A stretch of 64,000 nucleotides of DNA, taken from contig JAGTSE010000007.1 in the NCBI GenBank assembly GCA_018261615.1, forward strand, positions 1 through 64,000, read 5' to 3'. The stretch comes from Pseudomonadota bacterium (GTDB lineage Bacteria; Pseudomonadota; Gammaproteobacteria; Enterobacterales; Enterobacteriaceae). The notes beneath the pieces were generated by a model. The model was not told where the DNA came from and did no database searches. It saw only the letters and a program-made list of their open reading frames with translations. Of this stretch, positions 55,825-64,000 are shown one piece after another. The position numbers were made by a program, and so were the translations under genes. Every line of letters begins with the position of its first letter. Within the stretch, counting starts at the first letter, position 1.

Positions 55825-56498
55825 TCAACGTTCTGATTGTCGAAGATGAACAAGCTATTCGCCGATTTCTGCGTACCGCGCTGGAAGCTGAGGGGCTACG
55901 CGTCCATGAAGCGGAGACTTTACAGCGTGGCCTGATTGAAGCCGCCACCCGCAAACCCGATCTGGTGATCCTCGATTTGGGGCTGCCGGATGGCGATGGT
56001 CTGGACTTTATCCGCGATTTGCGCCAGTGGAGCCAGATGCCGGTGATTGTCCTTTCGGCGCGTGCTGAAGAGAGCGACAAAATTGCGGCTCTTGACGCCG
56101 GTGCCGACGATTACCTCAGCAAACCGTTTGGTATTGGCGAGTTGCAGGCCCGTCTGCGCGTTGCCCTGCGCCGTCATGCGACCACAACCCCCGGCGAACC
56201 GGTGGTGAACTTTGCCGATATTCGCGTCGATCTGGCTAACCGCCGTATCCAGCGCGGTGAGGAAGAGATTCATCTGACGCCAATTGAATTTCGCCTGCTG
56301 GCCGTGCTGCTGAATAATCACGGCAAAGTATTAACTCAGCGACAACTGCTAAGCCAGGTCTGGGGACCGAATGCCATCGAGCACAGTCACTACCTGCGCA
56401 TCTATATGGGCCATCTGCGCCAGAAACTCGAAACCGATCCTGCCCGTCCTCGCCATTTACTTACTGAAACAGGGATTGGCTACCGGTTTATGCTTTGA
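55821..56498 (+). CDS. kdpE: Response regulator KdpE
   Basis: OmpR/PhoB-family REC plus winged HTH; 225 aa. Confidence 0.97.
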   Translation: MINVLIVEDEQAIRRFLRTALEAEGLRVHEAETLQRGLIEAATRKPDLVILDLGLPDGDGLDFIRDLRQWSQMPVIVLSARAEESDKIAALDAGADDYLSKPFGIGELQARLRVALRRHATTTPGEPVVNFADIRVDLANRRIQRGEEEIHLTPIEFRLLAVLLNNHGKVLTQRQLLSQVWGPNAIEHSHYLRIYMGHLRQKLETDPARPRHLLTETGIGYRFML

Positions 56499-56531
56499 GG
56501 GCGTATCCTGCTGTTTTTTAGGAGGGTAATG

Positions 56532-56960
56532 ATGAGCGCCTGGCTAATTTATGCGTTGTTATCGGCGGTCACCGCTGCGCTGGTGGCTATTTTCGGCAAG
56601 ATCGGTTTGCAACATCTCGACGCCAATACCGCCACGGCAATCCGTGCGGTGGTAATGGCCGTATTTCTGGTCGGTGTGGTCGTGGTGCAAGGCAAATTGT
56701 CGCTGGTCTCTACCGTACTGGCCGATAAAAAAGCGCTGCTGTTTGTGGTGCTGAGCGGCATAGCGGGCGCGCTGTCGTGGCTGTTCTATTTTATGGCGAT
56801 CAAAAGCGGCAACGTGTCGCGGGTTGCTCCCATCGATAAGCTGAGCGTTGTGTTTGCCGTGATCCTGGCCGTGATCCTGTTTGGCGAGAAAGTCTCGCTG
56901 GTTGCGGCAGCGGGTGTGGCGTTAATTACGGCTGGTGCGCTGATGGTGGCGCTGGGGTGA
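56532..56960 (+). CDS. Single-EamA-domain (half-size) DMT transporter
   Basis: MSAWLIYALLSAVTAALVAIFGKIGLQHLDANTATAIRAVVMAVFL; about 4-5 TM helices. Confidence 0.85.
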   Translation: MSAWLIYALLSAVTAALVAIFGKIGLQHLDANTATAIRAVVMAVFLVGVVVVQGKLSLVSTVLADKKALLFVVLSGIAGALSWLFYFMAIKSGNVSRVAPIDKLSVVFAVILAVILFGEKVSLVAAAGVALITAGALMVALG

Positions 56961-57000
56961 GTTTGCAGCGGGATACTTACAGAGGCAGCAGCCGATCCGC

Positions 57001-57031
57001 AAAAAAATTAAGGCTCCCGAAAGAGCCTTTC
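57001..57031 (-). terminator. pgm terminator (possibly bidirectional)
   Basis: minus strand AAAGGCTCTTTCGGGAGCCTTAATTTTTTT. Confidence 0.75.
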
Positions 57032-57048
57032 TATTACTACGCATTTTT

Positions 57049-58689
57049 TTACGCGTTTTTCAGCACTTCGCTGACAATTTCTACCGCTTCTTTTTCAATC
57101 AGCTTCCGGTGTTCGTCACCGAGGAAACTTTCGCAGTAGATTTTGTAGGCGTCTTCAGTACCTGACGGACGCGCGGCGAACCAGCCGTTGTTGGTCATCA
57201 CTTTCAGGCCGCCAATCGATGCGCCATTGCCCGGAGCGGCAGTCAGACGCGCAGTGATCGGGTCGCCTGCCAGCGTGCTGGCGCTCACCATTTCCGGAGA
57301 GAGCCTGGACAGCGCGGCTTTCTGTGCGGAGGAGGCCGAAGCCTGCAAACGGTTGTAGCTTGGCGCGCCGAAGCGTGCTGCCAGCTCATCGTAATGCTGC
57401 TGCGGGTTTTTCCCGGTCACGGCCGTGATCTCAGCCGCCAGCAGACACATGATGATGCCGTCTTTATCCGTTGACCATGGCGTACCGTCGAAACGCAGGA
57501 AGGACGCGCCCGCGCTCTCTTCACCGCCAAAGCCGAAGCTGCCGTCATGCAGACCATCAACAAACCATTTGAACCCTACCGGCACTTCCACCAGCTTACG
57601 GCCAAGGTCGTTAACCACGCGATCGATCATCGCAGAAGAGACCAGCGTTTTACCGACTGCAACATCTTTGCCCCACTGCGGACGGTGCTGGAACAGGTAG
57701 TTGATAGCAACCGCCAGGTAGTGGTTCGGGTTCATCAGCCCTGCCGGGGTAACGATACCGTGACGGTCATAGTCTGGATCGTTAGCAAACGCCAGATCGA
57801 ACTTGTCGCGTAGCGCCAACAAACCCGCCATCGCACATTCGGAGGAGCAATCCATACGGATCGCACCATCTTTATCCAGATGCATAAAGCGAAAGGTCTG
57901 ATCGACCTGATCGTTAACGATGCTCAGATCCAGCTTGTAGTACTCCGCGATGCGCTTCCAGTATTCAATACCGGAACCACCCAGCGGATCGACACCCAGT
58001 TTCAGGCCCGCTTTCTGGATTGCCGCCATATCGACGATATCCGCCAGCCCTTCAATAAATGGCTGCACCAGATCTTTTTCTGTCACATGACCGGAGGCCA
58101 GTGCTGCATCGATCGTAAGGCGTTTCACGCCTTTCAGGCCATCCGCCAACAGCGCATTAGCGCGGTCTTCCACCACTTTGGTAACATTGGTATCCGCCGG
58201 GCCACCGTTAGGCGGGTTGTACTTGATACCACCATCTTCCGGCGGGTTATGCGACGGAGTGATAACGATACCGTCCGCCTGCGCGCCACCGTTTTTGTTG
58301 TGTACCAAAATGGCATTTGAGATAGCAGGCGTCGGTGTGAAGCCGTTATTTTCCTGCACTATCACATCCACACCGTTTGCTGTCAGCACTTCCAGCACGG
58401 AGATAAACGCCGGTTCAGACAGCGCGTGAGTATCTTTACCCACATAGCACGGCCCGGTAATCCCATTTTTTGCACGCTCTTCGGCAATCGCCTGAGCGAT
58501 TGCCAGAATGTGTGGCTCGTTGAAACTGTGACGATGTGCACTGCCACGGTGGCCGGAAGTGCCAAATTTCACTGCATGTTCTGAATTACCGACTTCAGGT
58601 TTCAACACATAGTACTGCGCAGTAAGCTGGGCGATGTTAATCAAATCGCCCTGTTGTGCAGGTTGACCCGCACGCGGGTGGTTAGCCAT
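57049..58689 (-). CDS. pgm: Phosphoglucomutase (alpha-D-glucose)
   Basis: [32 protein letters not shown]; 546 aa. Confidence 0.98.
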   Translation of the reverse strand: MANHPRAGQPAQQGDLINIAQLTAQYYVLKPEVGNSEHAVKFGTSGHRGSAHRHSFNEPHILAIAQAIAEERAKNGITGPCYVGKDTHALSEPAFISVLEVLTANGVDVIVQENNGFTPTPAISNAILVHNKNGGAQADGIVITPSHNPPEDGGIKYNPPNGGPADTNVTKVVEDRANALLADGLKGVKRLTIDAALASGHVTEKDLVQPFIEGLADIVDMAAIQKAGLKLGVDPLGGSGIEYWKRIAEYYKLDLSIVNDQVDQTFRFMHLDKDGAIRMDCSSECAMAGLLALRDKFDLAFANDPDYDRHGIVTPAGLMNPNHYLAVAINYLFQHRPQWGKDVAVGKTLVSSAMIDRVVNDLGRKLVEVPVGFKWFVDGLHDGSFGFGGEESAGASFLRFDGTPWSTDKDGIIMCLLAAEITAVTGKNPQQHYDELAARFGAPSYNRLQASASSAQKAALSRLSPEMVSASTLAGDPITARLTAAPGNGASIGGLKVMTNNGWFAARPSGTEDAYKIYCESFLGDEHRKLIEKEAVEIVSEVLKNA

Positions 58690-58713
58690 TGCCTGGTCCT
58701 TTCAATGCAAGGA

Positions 58714-59268
58714 TTAAATTGTGCCGCAAACTTTTTCAATCAATTCCGCCGGGAACTGCATTGACTGCATGATATGCTCAATCATGCTGCATTTACGGCC
58801 CGTATTGGTGTTGGTGATGACCCAGTAAGGGGTGTTCGGCACCTGCTTCGGTTTGGTCTGGCTACCGTTCTGCAGCAGGGTTTGCTCATTGACGGCAAAG
58901 TATACTCTGGTGCGCCCGTGCAGTGATTCAGTGGATTCCGTAAAGCCTTTGTCGTCGAGTGAATAGAGGGTAGACAGCACCATCAGGAAACGATTGACGG
59001 CCTTTTTCTGCTCGGCATATTCATCAGAGAGGAGCAGTTCACGCACGGCGCGGACTTTATCTTTTGCGGTATTAGCCGGTTTGATGCTTTCGACAGTGAC
59101 GACACTACGCGGCTCTTTTACCGGAGCAAGAGAAGCGGCTGACTGTGCCGGTGATACGGCGGAAAATTTCAACATGCGCCGTAAAATGTCGGATGCGCTC
59201 TCGCCGATATGTTTAGTGTGGCTGGCAATATAACTGTAGAGCTCATCATCAACTTCAATCGTTTTCAT
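58714..59268 (-). CDS. seqA: Replication initiation negative regulator SeqA
   Basis: MKTIEVDDELYSYIASHTKHIGESASDILRRMLKFSA. Confidence 0.97.
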   Translation of the reverse strand: MKTIEVDDELYSYIASHTKHIGESASDILRRMLKFSAVSPAQSAASLAPVKEPRSVVTVESIKPANTAKDKVRAVRELLLSDEYAEQKKAVNRFLMVLSTLYSLDDKGFTESTESLHGRTRVYFAVNEQTLLQNGSQTKPKQVPNTPYWVITNTNTGRKCSMIEHIMQSMQFPAELIEKVCGTI

Positions 59269-59450
59269 CTTAATCCAGTGCTATATCTAATCTGAATACA
59301 AGTGTTGGGATTATAAAGTGAAATCTCAACATCGGATAGCGTCAAACCAGGATGGCGGCAAAAGTAAGAGTAATTCTTAACCTTGCGGCCGGGCGGCAGA
59401 ATGTTCACCATAATAACCTAACCCGCCAGAGTGAAAAAAAGAACTTTCCT

Positions 59451-60224
59451 ATGAAATTGAATACGCGAGCGCAATCTGCACAACATCCGCACAATAATTC
59501 TCCAGTCGTCCTTGCTCACGGACTGTTTGGTAGCCTCGATAACCTCGGCGTACTGGCCCGCGAACTGGTGCCGGAGTACGACGTGGTGCAGGTTGATATG
59601 CGCAACCACGGTCTTTCCCCCCGTTCCAACGAGATGAACTATCCGGCAATGGCGCAGGATCTGCTGGACACGATGGATGCCCATCATATCGACAAAGCTA
59701 TCTTTATCGGTCACTCAATGGGCGGCAAAGCCGTGATGGCGCTCTCTGCGCTGGCGCCGGAACGCGTAGAAAAGCTGGTGGCAATTGATATTGCACCGGT
59801 CGATTACCACATTCGCCGCCACGACGAGATATTTACCGCGATCAACGCAGTCACTGACGCTCAGATTACTACGCGCCAGCAAGCGGCTTCGCTAATGCGC
59901 GAGCATGTAAAAGAAGAAGGCGTGATCCAGTTTCTGCTGAAATCGTTTGTTGAGGGTGCGTGGCGTTTCAATGTGCCAGTGTTATGGGAGCAATATCCAC
60001 ATATTGTCGGCTGGGAAACCATTCCCGCGTGGCCTCATCCTGCACTGTTTGTCTGCGGCGGCAACTCCCCTTACGTTACAGAGCAGTACCGGAGCACTTT
60101 GCTTGACCAGTTCCCGCAGGCGCGTGCACATGTGATTGCTGGTGCCGGCCACTGGGTGCATGCGGAAAAACCTGAAGCGGTGATGCGGGCAATTAACCGT
60201 TATCTCGCTGAAAAGTCAAACTGA
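59451..60224 (+). CDS. ybfF: Alpha/beta hydrolase esterase YbfF
   Basis: MKLNTRAQSAQHPHNNSPVVLAHGLFGSLDNLG; GHSMGGKA nucleophile elbow. Confidence 0.94.
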   Translation: MKLNTRAQSAQHPHNNSPVVLAHGLFGSLDNLGVLARELVPEYDVVQVDMRNHGLSPRSNEMNYPAMAQDLLDTMDAHHIDKAIFIGHSMGGKAVMALSALAPERVEKLVAIDIAPVDYHIRRHDEIFTAINAVTDAQITTRQQAASLMREHVKEEGVIQFLLKSFVEGAWRFNVPVLWEQYPHIVGWETIPAWPHPALFVCGGNSPYVTEQYRSTLLDQFPQARAHVIAGAGHWVHAEKPEAVMRAINRYLAEKSN

Positions 60225-60354
60225 TTAAAAAGACGGCGACCAGTCGCCAGAACGCGTCCGCCCGTTGGCGCGCCCGTTATGCTGATGTATGATGGCGCGC
60301 TATTCAGCCCGGGCGGCAGCCCGATTGCTTGTCTTTCCCGTAGTATGCTTAAAC

Positions 60355-60639
60355 ATGGCTAAAGAACAAACGGACCGTACAACCCTGGACCTGTTCGCGA
60401 ATGAGCGTCGCCCGGGACGGCCGAAGACGAATCCGCTCTCGCGCGATGAACAGTTACGCATCAACAAACGCAATCAACTAAAACGCGATAAAGTTCGTGG
60501 GCTTAAACGCGTCGAGCTAAAACTGAACATTGAAGCCGTCGATGCGTTAAACCAACTTGCCGATGCGCGCGACATGAGCCGCAGCGAACTTATCGAAGAG
60601 ATGCTGCTGGCACAACTGGACGCGTTGCGCGAAAAGTAA
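60355..60639 (+). CDS. ybfE: LexA-regulon small protein YbfE (CopG-like)
   Basis: [58 protein letters not shown]. Confidence 0.93.
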   Translation: MAKEQTDRTTLDLFANERRPGRPKTNPLSRDEQLRINKRNQLKRDKVRGLKRVELKLNIEAVDALNQLADARDMSRSELIEEMLLAQLDALREK

Positions 60640-60802
60640 TTACTCCGAATCACCTCTCTTATTTTTATGTTTTCATGTGTCATACAGTGCACTCCGCGGC
60701 GATAGCTGTTTTCGCGCCCTTCTCTGTTCTGCTATGATTGCCCTTATCTGTGGGCATAGCGCCACCATCATATTCATTAGGTTTCAAGAGGTTATTTTAC
60801 TC

Positions 60803-61333
60803 ATGGCAATTACAGGTATTTTCTTCGGCAGCGATACCGGCAACACCGAAAATATTGCGAAAATGATCCAGAGTCAGCTTGGTAAAGATGTTGCCGATGT
60901 GCATGACATTGCCAAGAGCAGCAAAGAAGATATCGAAGGATATGATATTCTGTTGCTCGGCATTCCGACCTGGTATTACGGCGAAGCGCAATGCGACTGG
61001 GATGATTTTTTCCCGACACTGGAAGATATTGATTTTAATGGTAAGTTAGTTGCACTGTTTGGCTGTGGCGATCAGGAAGACTATGCAGAATATTTCTGTG
61101 ATGCGCTGGGTACGATCCGCGATATTATTGAGCCGCGCGGCGCGACCATTGTGGGCCACTGGCCGACAGCGGGCTATCATTTTGAAGCCTCTAAAGGCCT
61201 GGCGGATGATGACCATTTTGTTGGTCTGGCGATTGACGAAGATCGTCAGCCAGAACTGACCGCAGAACGTGTACAAAAATGGGTTAAGCAAGTGCGCGAA
61301 GAGCTGCATCTTGATGACATCATCAATGCCTGA
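60803..61333 (+). CDS. fldA: Flavodoxin 1
   Basis: [40 protein letters not shown]; 176 aa. Confidence 0.97.
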   Translation: MAITGIFFGSDTGNTENIAKMIQSQLGKDVADVHDIAKSSKEDIEGYDILLLGIPTWYYGEAQCDWDDFFPTLEDIDFNGKLVALFGCGDQEDYAEYFCDALGTIRDIIEPRGATIVGHWPTAGYHFEASKGLADDDHFVGLAIDEDRQPELTAERVQKWVKQVREELHLDDIINA

Positions 61334-61543
61334 TTATGCCGCGTAATCTGCGGGTTACGTGGTATTAATAGGTAAAAGCAATGGGAATAATTGCTACAAA
61401 TTTTTAACTTTTTTCTCCATCGCTGTACAATAACCCTTGCTAGAGTGGTGTCATGAAGCACAGGAGTTGCTGGTGACACCACGTTTTAAAAGCTTACTTT
61501 ACTTGAGGACTTGCAGTTTTCATTTAGTCATGGCAGTTCTATA

Positions 61544-61630
61544 ATGAGACGCATTACCCCAGGTGCATTCCTTCTAACTTCCATTGAGGAAGTGAATCGT
61601 ATAGCAACAGGACAGATTCCGCATGACTGA
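61544..61630 (+). CDS. uof: Upstream ORF of fur, Uof leader peptide (28 aa)
   Basis: MRRITPGAFLLTSIEEVNRIATGQIPHD*, overlaps the fur start by 8 nt as known for uof-fur. Confidence 0.8.
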   Translation: MRRITPGAFLLTSIEEVNRIATGQIPHD

Positions 61631-62069
61631 CAACAATATCGCATTAAAGAAGGCTGGCCTGAAAGTCACGCTTCCTCGGTTAAAAATACTGGAAGTGCTT
61701 CAGGAACCGGATAACCATCATGTCAGTGCGGAAGATTTATATAAACGGCTGATCGACATGGGCGAAGAGATCGGGCTGGCGACAGTATATCGTGTCCTGA
61801 ACCAGTTTGATGACGCTGGCATCGTGACCCGTCATAACTTCGAAGGCGGGAAATCCGTTTTTGAACTGACTCAGCAGCATCACCACGATCACCTGATTTG
61901 CCTCGACTGCGGCAAAGTGATCGAATTCAGTGATGATTCCATCGAAGCGCGCCAGCGTGAAATCGCCGCCAAACACGGCATTCGCCTGACGAACCACAGC
62001 CTTTACCTGTACGGCCACTGTGCCGAGGGTGACTGCCGTGAAGATGAACACGCGCACGACGCGAAATAA
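61623..62069 (+). CDS. fur: Ferric uptake regulator
   Basis: MTDNNIALKKAGLKVTLPRLKILEVLQ; 148 aa. Confidence 0.98.
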   Translation: MTDNNIALKKAGLKVTLPRLKILEVLQEPDNHHVSAEDLYKRLIDMGEEIGLATVYRVLNQFDDAGIVTRHNFEGGKSVFELTQQHHHDHLICLDCGKVIEFSDDSIEARQREIAAKHGIRLTNHSLYLYGHCAEGDCREDEHAHDAK

Positions 62070-62086
62070 TCCCTTTTCATACTCAA

Positions 62087-62113
62087 GCCAACCTTCGGGT
62101 TGGTTTTTTTTTG
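62087..62113 (+). terminator. fur terminator
   Basis: ccaaccttcgggttggttttttttt. Confidence 0.85.
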
Positions 62114-62133
62114 CCCTACAGAAACAAAAATAC

Positions 62134-62157
62134 CCGGCAGGTTTGCGCCGCCGGGCA
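62134..62157 (-). repeat. REP-like palindrome / chb terminator
   Basis: cccggcaggtttgcgccgccgggc; minus strand followed by ATTTTTG; matches the element at 31124. Confidence 0.6.
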
Positions 62158-62174
62158 TTTTACTTCAGCAATAA

Positions 62175-64000
62175 TTACGCTTTGACACTATCCACACGGC
62201 TGAAACGCTTGCCGTCCGGGCTGGCGGTACGGATCTGCACTTCCCCGCTCACCTGCGGACGCGCTTTCTCATCGTAGCGCAGCCAGTTTTTACCGCCATC
62301 CGTAGAATATTCAACGACCATTCCTGGGAAGCTGGTATTAGCTTCCAGCTTGCCGCTGACCACACGCGCACCCGGTACAGGCAGGCGGTAGTTGATTCCT
62401 GCTTTGTCCAGTTTTGCCAGTTCACGATGACCTAACAGATTTGCAAAGCGGGTCCAGTCTTTATCCAGCGCTTTAACATTGACCAGATGGGTTTTTCCAC
62501 CGTTGTACTCGCGGCCGGCCTGATAATCCTGTTCCCAACCAGCGCGGTGCCAGGCTCGCTCTGCGACTGCAATCATACGTGGATAAATCATGTACTCCAT
62601 CTGCTTGTCGGTACGTACCACTTCACTCCACAGCTGAGCAGAAAGACCATAGGCTCCCGGCCACGGTTTATCCGATTTCGCGTTGAATGGATTACCGTCA
62701 CGATCCAGTGAGGTTTCAGCATTTTGCGGCATGTTGTCCGGCGCAAAGCTGAAGATCTTGCGCTCATCGCTAAAGCGCGTGCCCCAGTAGTAGCCACTTT
62801 CCGCCGGATTAACTTCGCTCGGGAAGTCGAGGTAAACATAGTCCGGGTTCGAGGCAATGACGCGGAACCCTTTGTTTGCCCAGTCATTTACCGAATCGAA
62901 ACCGCCCCAGTAGAGCGTATCCCAGAAGTTGACATTGACGTGATCGGTAGCAAACTCGGCGGCATTTTTGGCGTCTTTCAGTCCATCCTGCCACGCCTGC
63001 ATGGTGCCGATACCGTGCGCTTTCACCAGCTTGCTAACCTCAATTCCAAAGTAGCTGGAAAGATGATCAACATCGGCAACCTTACCCTTTTTGACCATGG
63101 TCTGGCAGACCTTAGATTTCGCCCACGGTTTGTCCTGCGTGCTCTGATCGATGATGCCTTTGCCCGCTTCCGGTTTTTTCTGGTCGGTATAACCCGCTCC
63201 CAGATAGATGTTTTTCGCTTCGTCACCGCCAAAATGCCAGGTGTTCAGCGGTGCGCCCGCTTCTTTGTGCATTTGCTGGATTTCGCCAATTACTTTATCG
63301 ACGAAATTGCGCGATGAATCAAGGCAAGGGTTCAGATAGCCAGTGCGGTTGTAGAACTGTACCCCAGTGGTATTGGAGGTGTCTGTCGGATCCAGTAAAC
63401 GGTACTGATTAGCCTCTTGCTCTTTCCCCTCTTTGTGCAGTCGCTCGTAGCGCGCTTCCATTGAGATCACTGCAGCACGGGCGTGTGCTGGCATATCAAT
63501 TTCCGGGATCACTTCAATCTGTCGCGCTTTCGCGTACTTCAGTATGTCGATGTAATCGGTACGGCTGAAGTGGCCGCTGCCATTGTTGTTGCTGTCCGGG
63601 CCGGAACCAAGCTGTGGCAGCAGACACGTTTTCTCGCTCAGATCGTGGCAACGTTTACTGCCGATATTGGTCAGCTCAGGCAGACCAGGGATCTCAATGC
63701 GCCAGCCTTCGTCATCGGTAAGGTGAAAGTGGAATTTGTTCAGCTTATAAGCCGACATCTGATCCAGCAGGCGCAGTACAGCATCTTTGCTGTGGAAGTT
63801 ACGTCCCACATCAAGCTGAATAGCGCGATAATCAAAGCGCGGTGCGTCTTTCGCTTCAATCTGTGCGATTTTCTGTTGGCCACTGGATGGGATCAACGAC
63901 AGTAAAGATTGCAGGCCATAGAACACACCAGCCTGATCAAAACCAGTTATCACCGCTTCATTTGCCCCAATACGCAACTGGTAGGCACCAGATATGGCTT
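62175..64000 (-). CDS. chb: GH20 beta-N-acetylhexosaminidase (chitobiase-like), N-terminus beyond the window
   Basis: [17 protein letters not shown] catalytic D-E motif; [22 protein letters not shown]-terminal stop at 62175. Confidence 0.9.
   Translation of the reverse strand, partial: AISGAYQLRIGANEAVITGFDQAGVFYGLQSLLSLIPSSGQQKIAQIEAKDAPRFDYRAIQLDVGRNFHSKDAVLRLLDQMSAYKLNKFHFHLTDDEGWRIEIPGLPELTNIGSKRCHDLSEKTCLLPQLGSGPDSNNNGSGHFSRTDYIDILKYAKARQIEVIPEIDMPAHARAAVISMEARYERLHKEGKEQEANQYRLLDPTDTSNTTGVQFYNRTGYLNPCLDSSRNFVDKVIGEIQQMHKEAGAPLNTWHFGGDEAKNIYLGAGYTDQKKPEAGKGIIDQSTQDKPWAKSKVCQTMVKKGKVADVDHLSSYFGIEVSKLVKAHGIGTMQAWQDGLKDAKNAAEFATDHVNVNFWDTLYWGGFDSVNDWANKGFRVIASNPDYVYLDFPSEVNPAESGYYWGTRFSDERKIFSFAPDNMPQNAETSLDRDGNPFNAKSDKPWPGAYGLSAQLWSEVVRTDKQMEYMIYPRMIAVAERAWHRAGWEQDYQAGREYNGGKTHLVNVKALDKDWTRFANLLGHRELAKLDKAGINYRLPVPGARVVSGKLEANTSFPGMVVEYSTDGGKNWLRYDEKARPQVSGEVQIRTASPDGKRFSRVDSVKA

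Overview
This 64 kb window is a mostly conserved enterobacterial chromosomal segment (family Enterobacteriaceae; the genus cannot be fixed from sequence alone). Gene order is pgl-ybhA-modCBA-acrZ-modEF-galETKM-gpmA-aroG-ybgS-zitB-pnuC-nadA-[5 tRNAs: Lys, Lys, Lys, Val, Lys]-cpoB-pal-tolB-tolA-tolR-tolQ-ybgC-ybgE-cydX-cydB-cydA-sucD-sucC-sucB-sucA-sdhB-sdhA-sdhD-sdhC-gltA-[accessory island]-nei(pseudogene)-pxpA-pxpC-pxpB-ybgI-phrB-ybfA-kdpFABCDE-eamA-like-pgm-seqA-ybfF-ybfE-fldA-uof-fur-chb (GH20, truncated by the window edge). Several small genes missing from the ORF track were recovered by direct reading: acrZ, cydX, kdpF and uof. The only clearly accessory region is about 40.76-42.69 kb, between gltA and nei. 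It is AT-rich and palindrome-rich. It holds a secreted adhesin/fimbrial-like gene split by one in-frame TGA, plus a ~30 bp stretch nearly identical to the region flanking ColE1/pBR322-type origins. It abuts a nei (endonuclease VIII) gene broken by a 1-nt deletion. Other points of note are two related ERIC-like palindromic elements, a solo IS200/IS605-type end between pgl and ybhA, REP-like elements, duplicated spacers in the tRNA cluster, and conserved regulatory sites (gal OE/OI, ModE, TyrR, NadR, Fur, KdpE). I found no CRISPR array, prophage, intact IS or convincing new multi-gene system.
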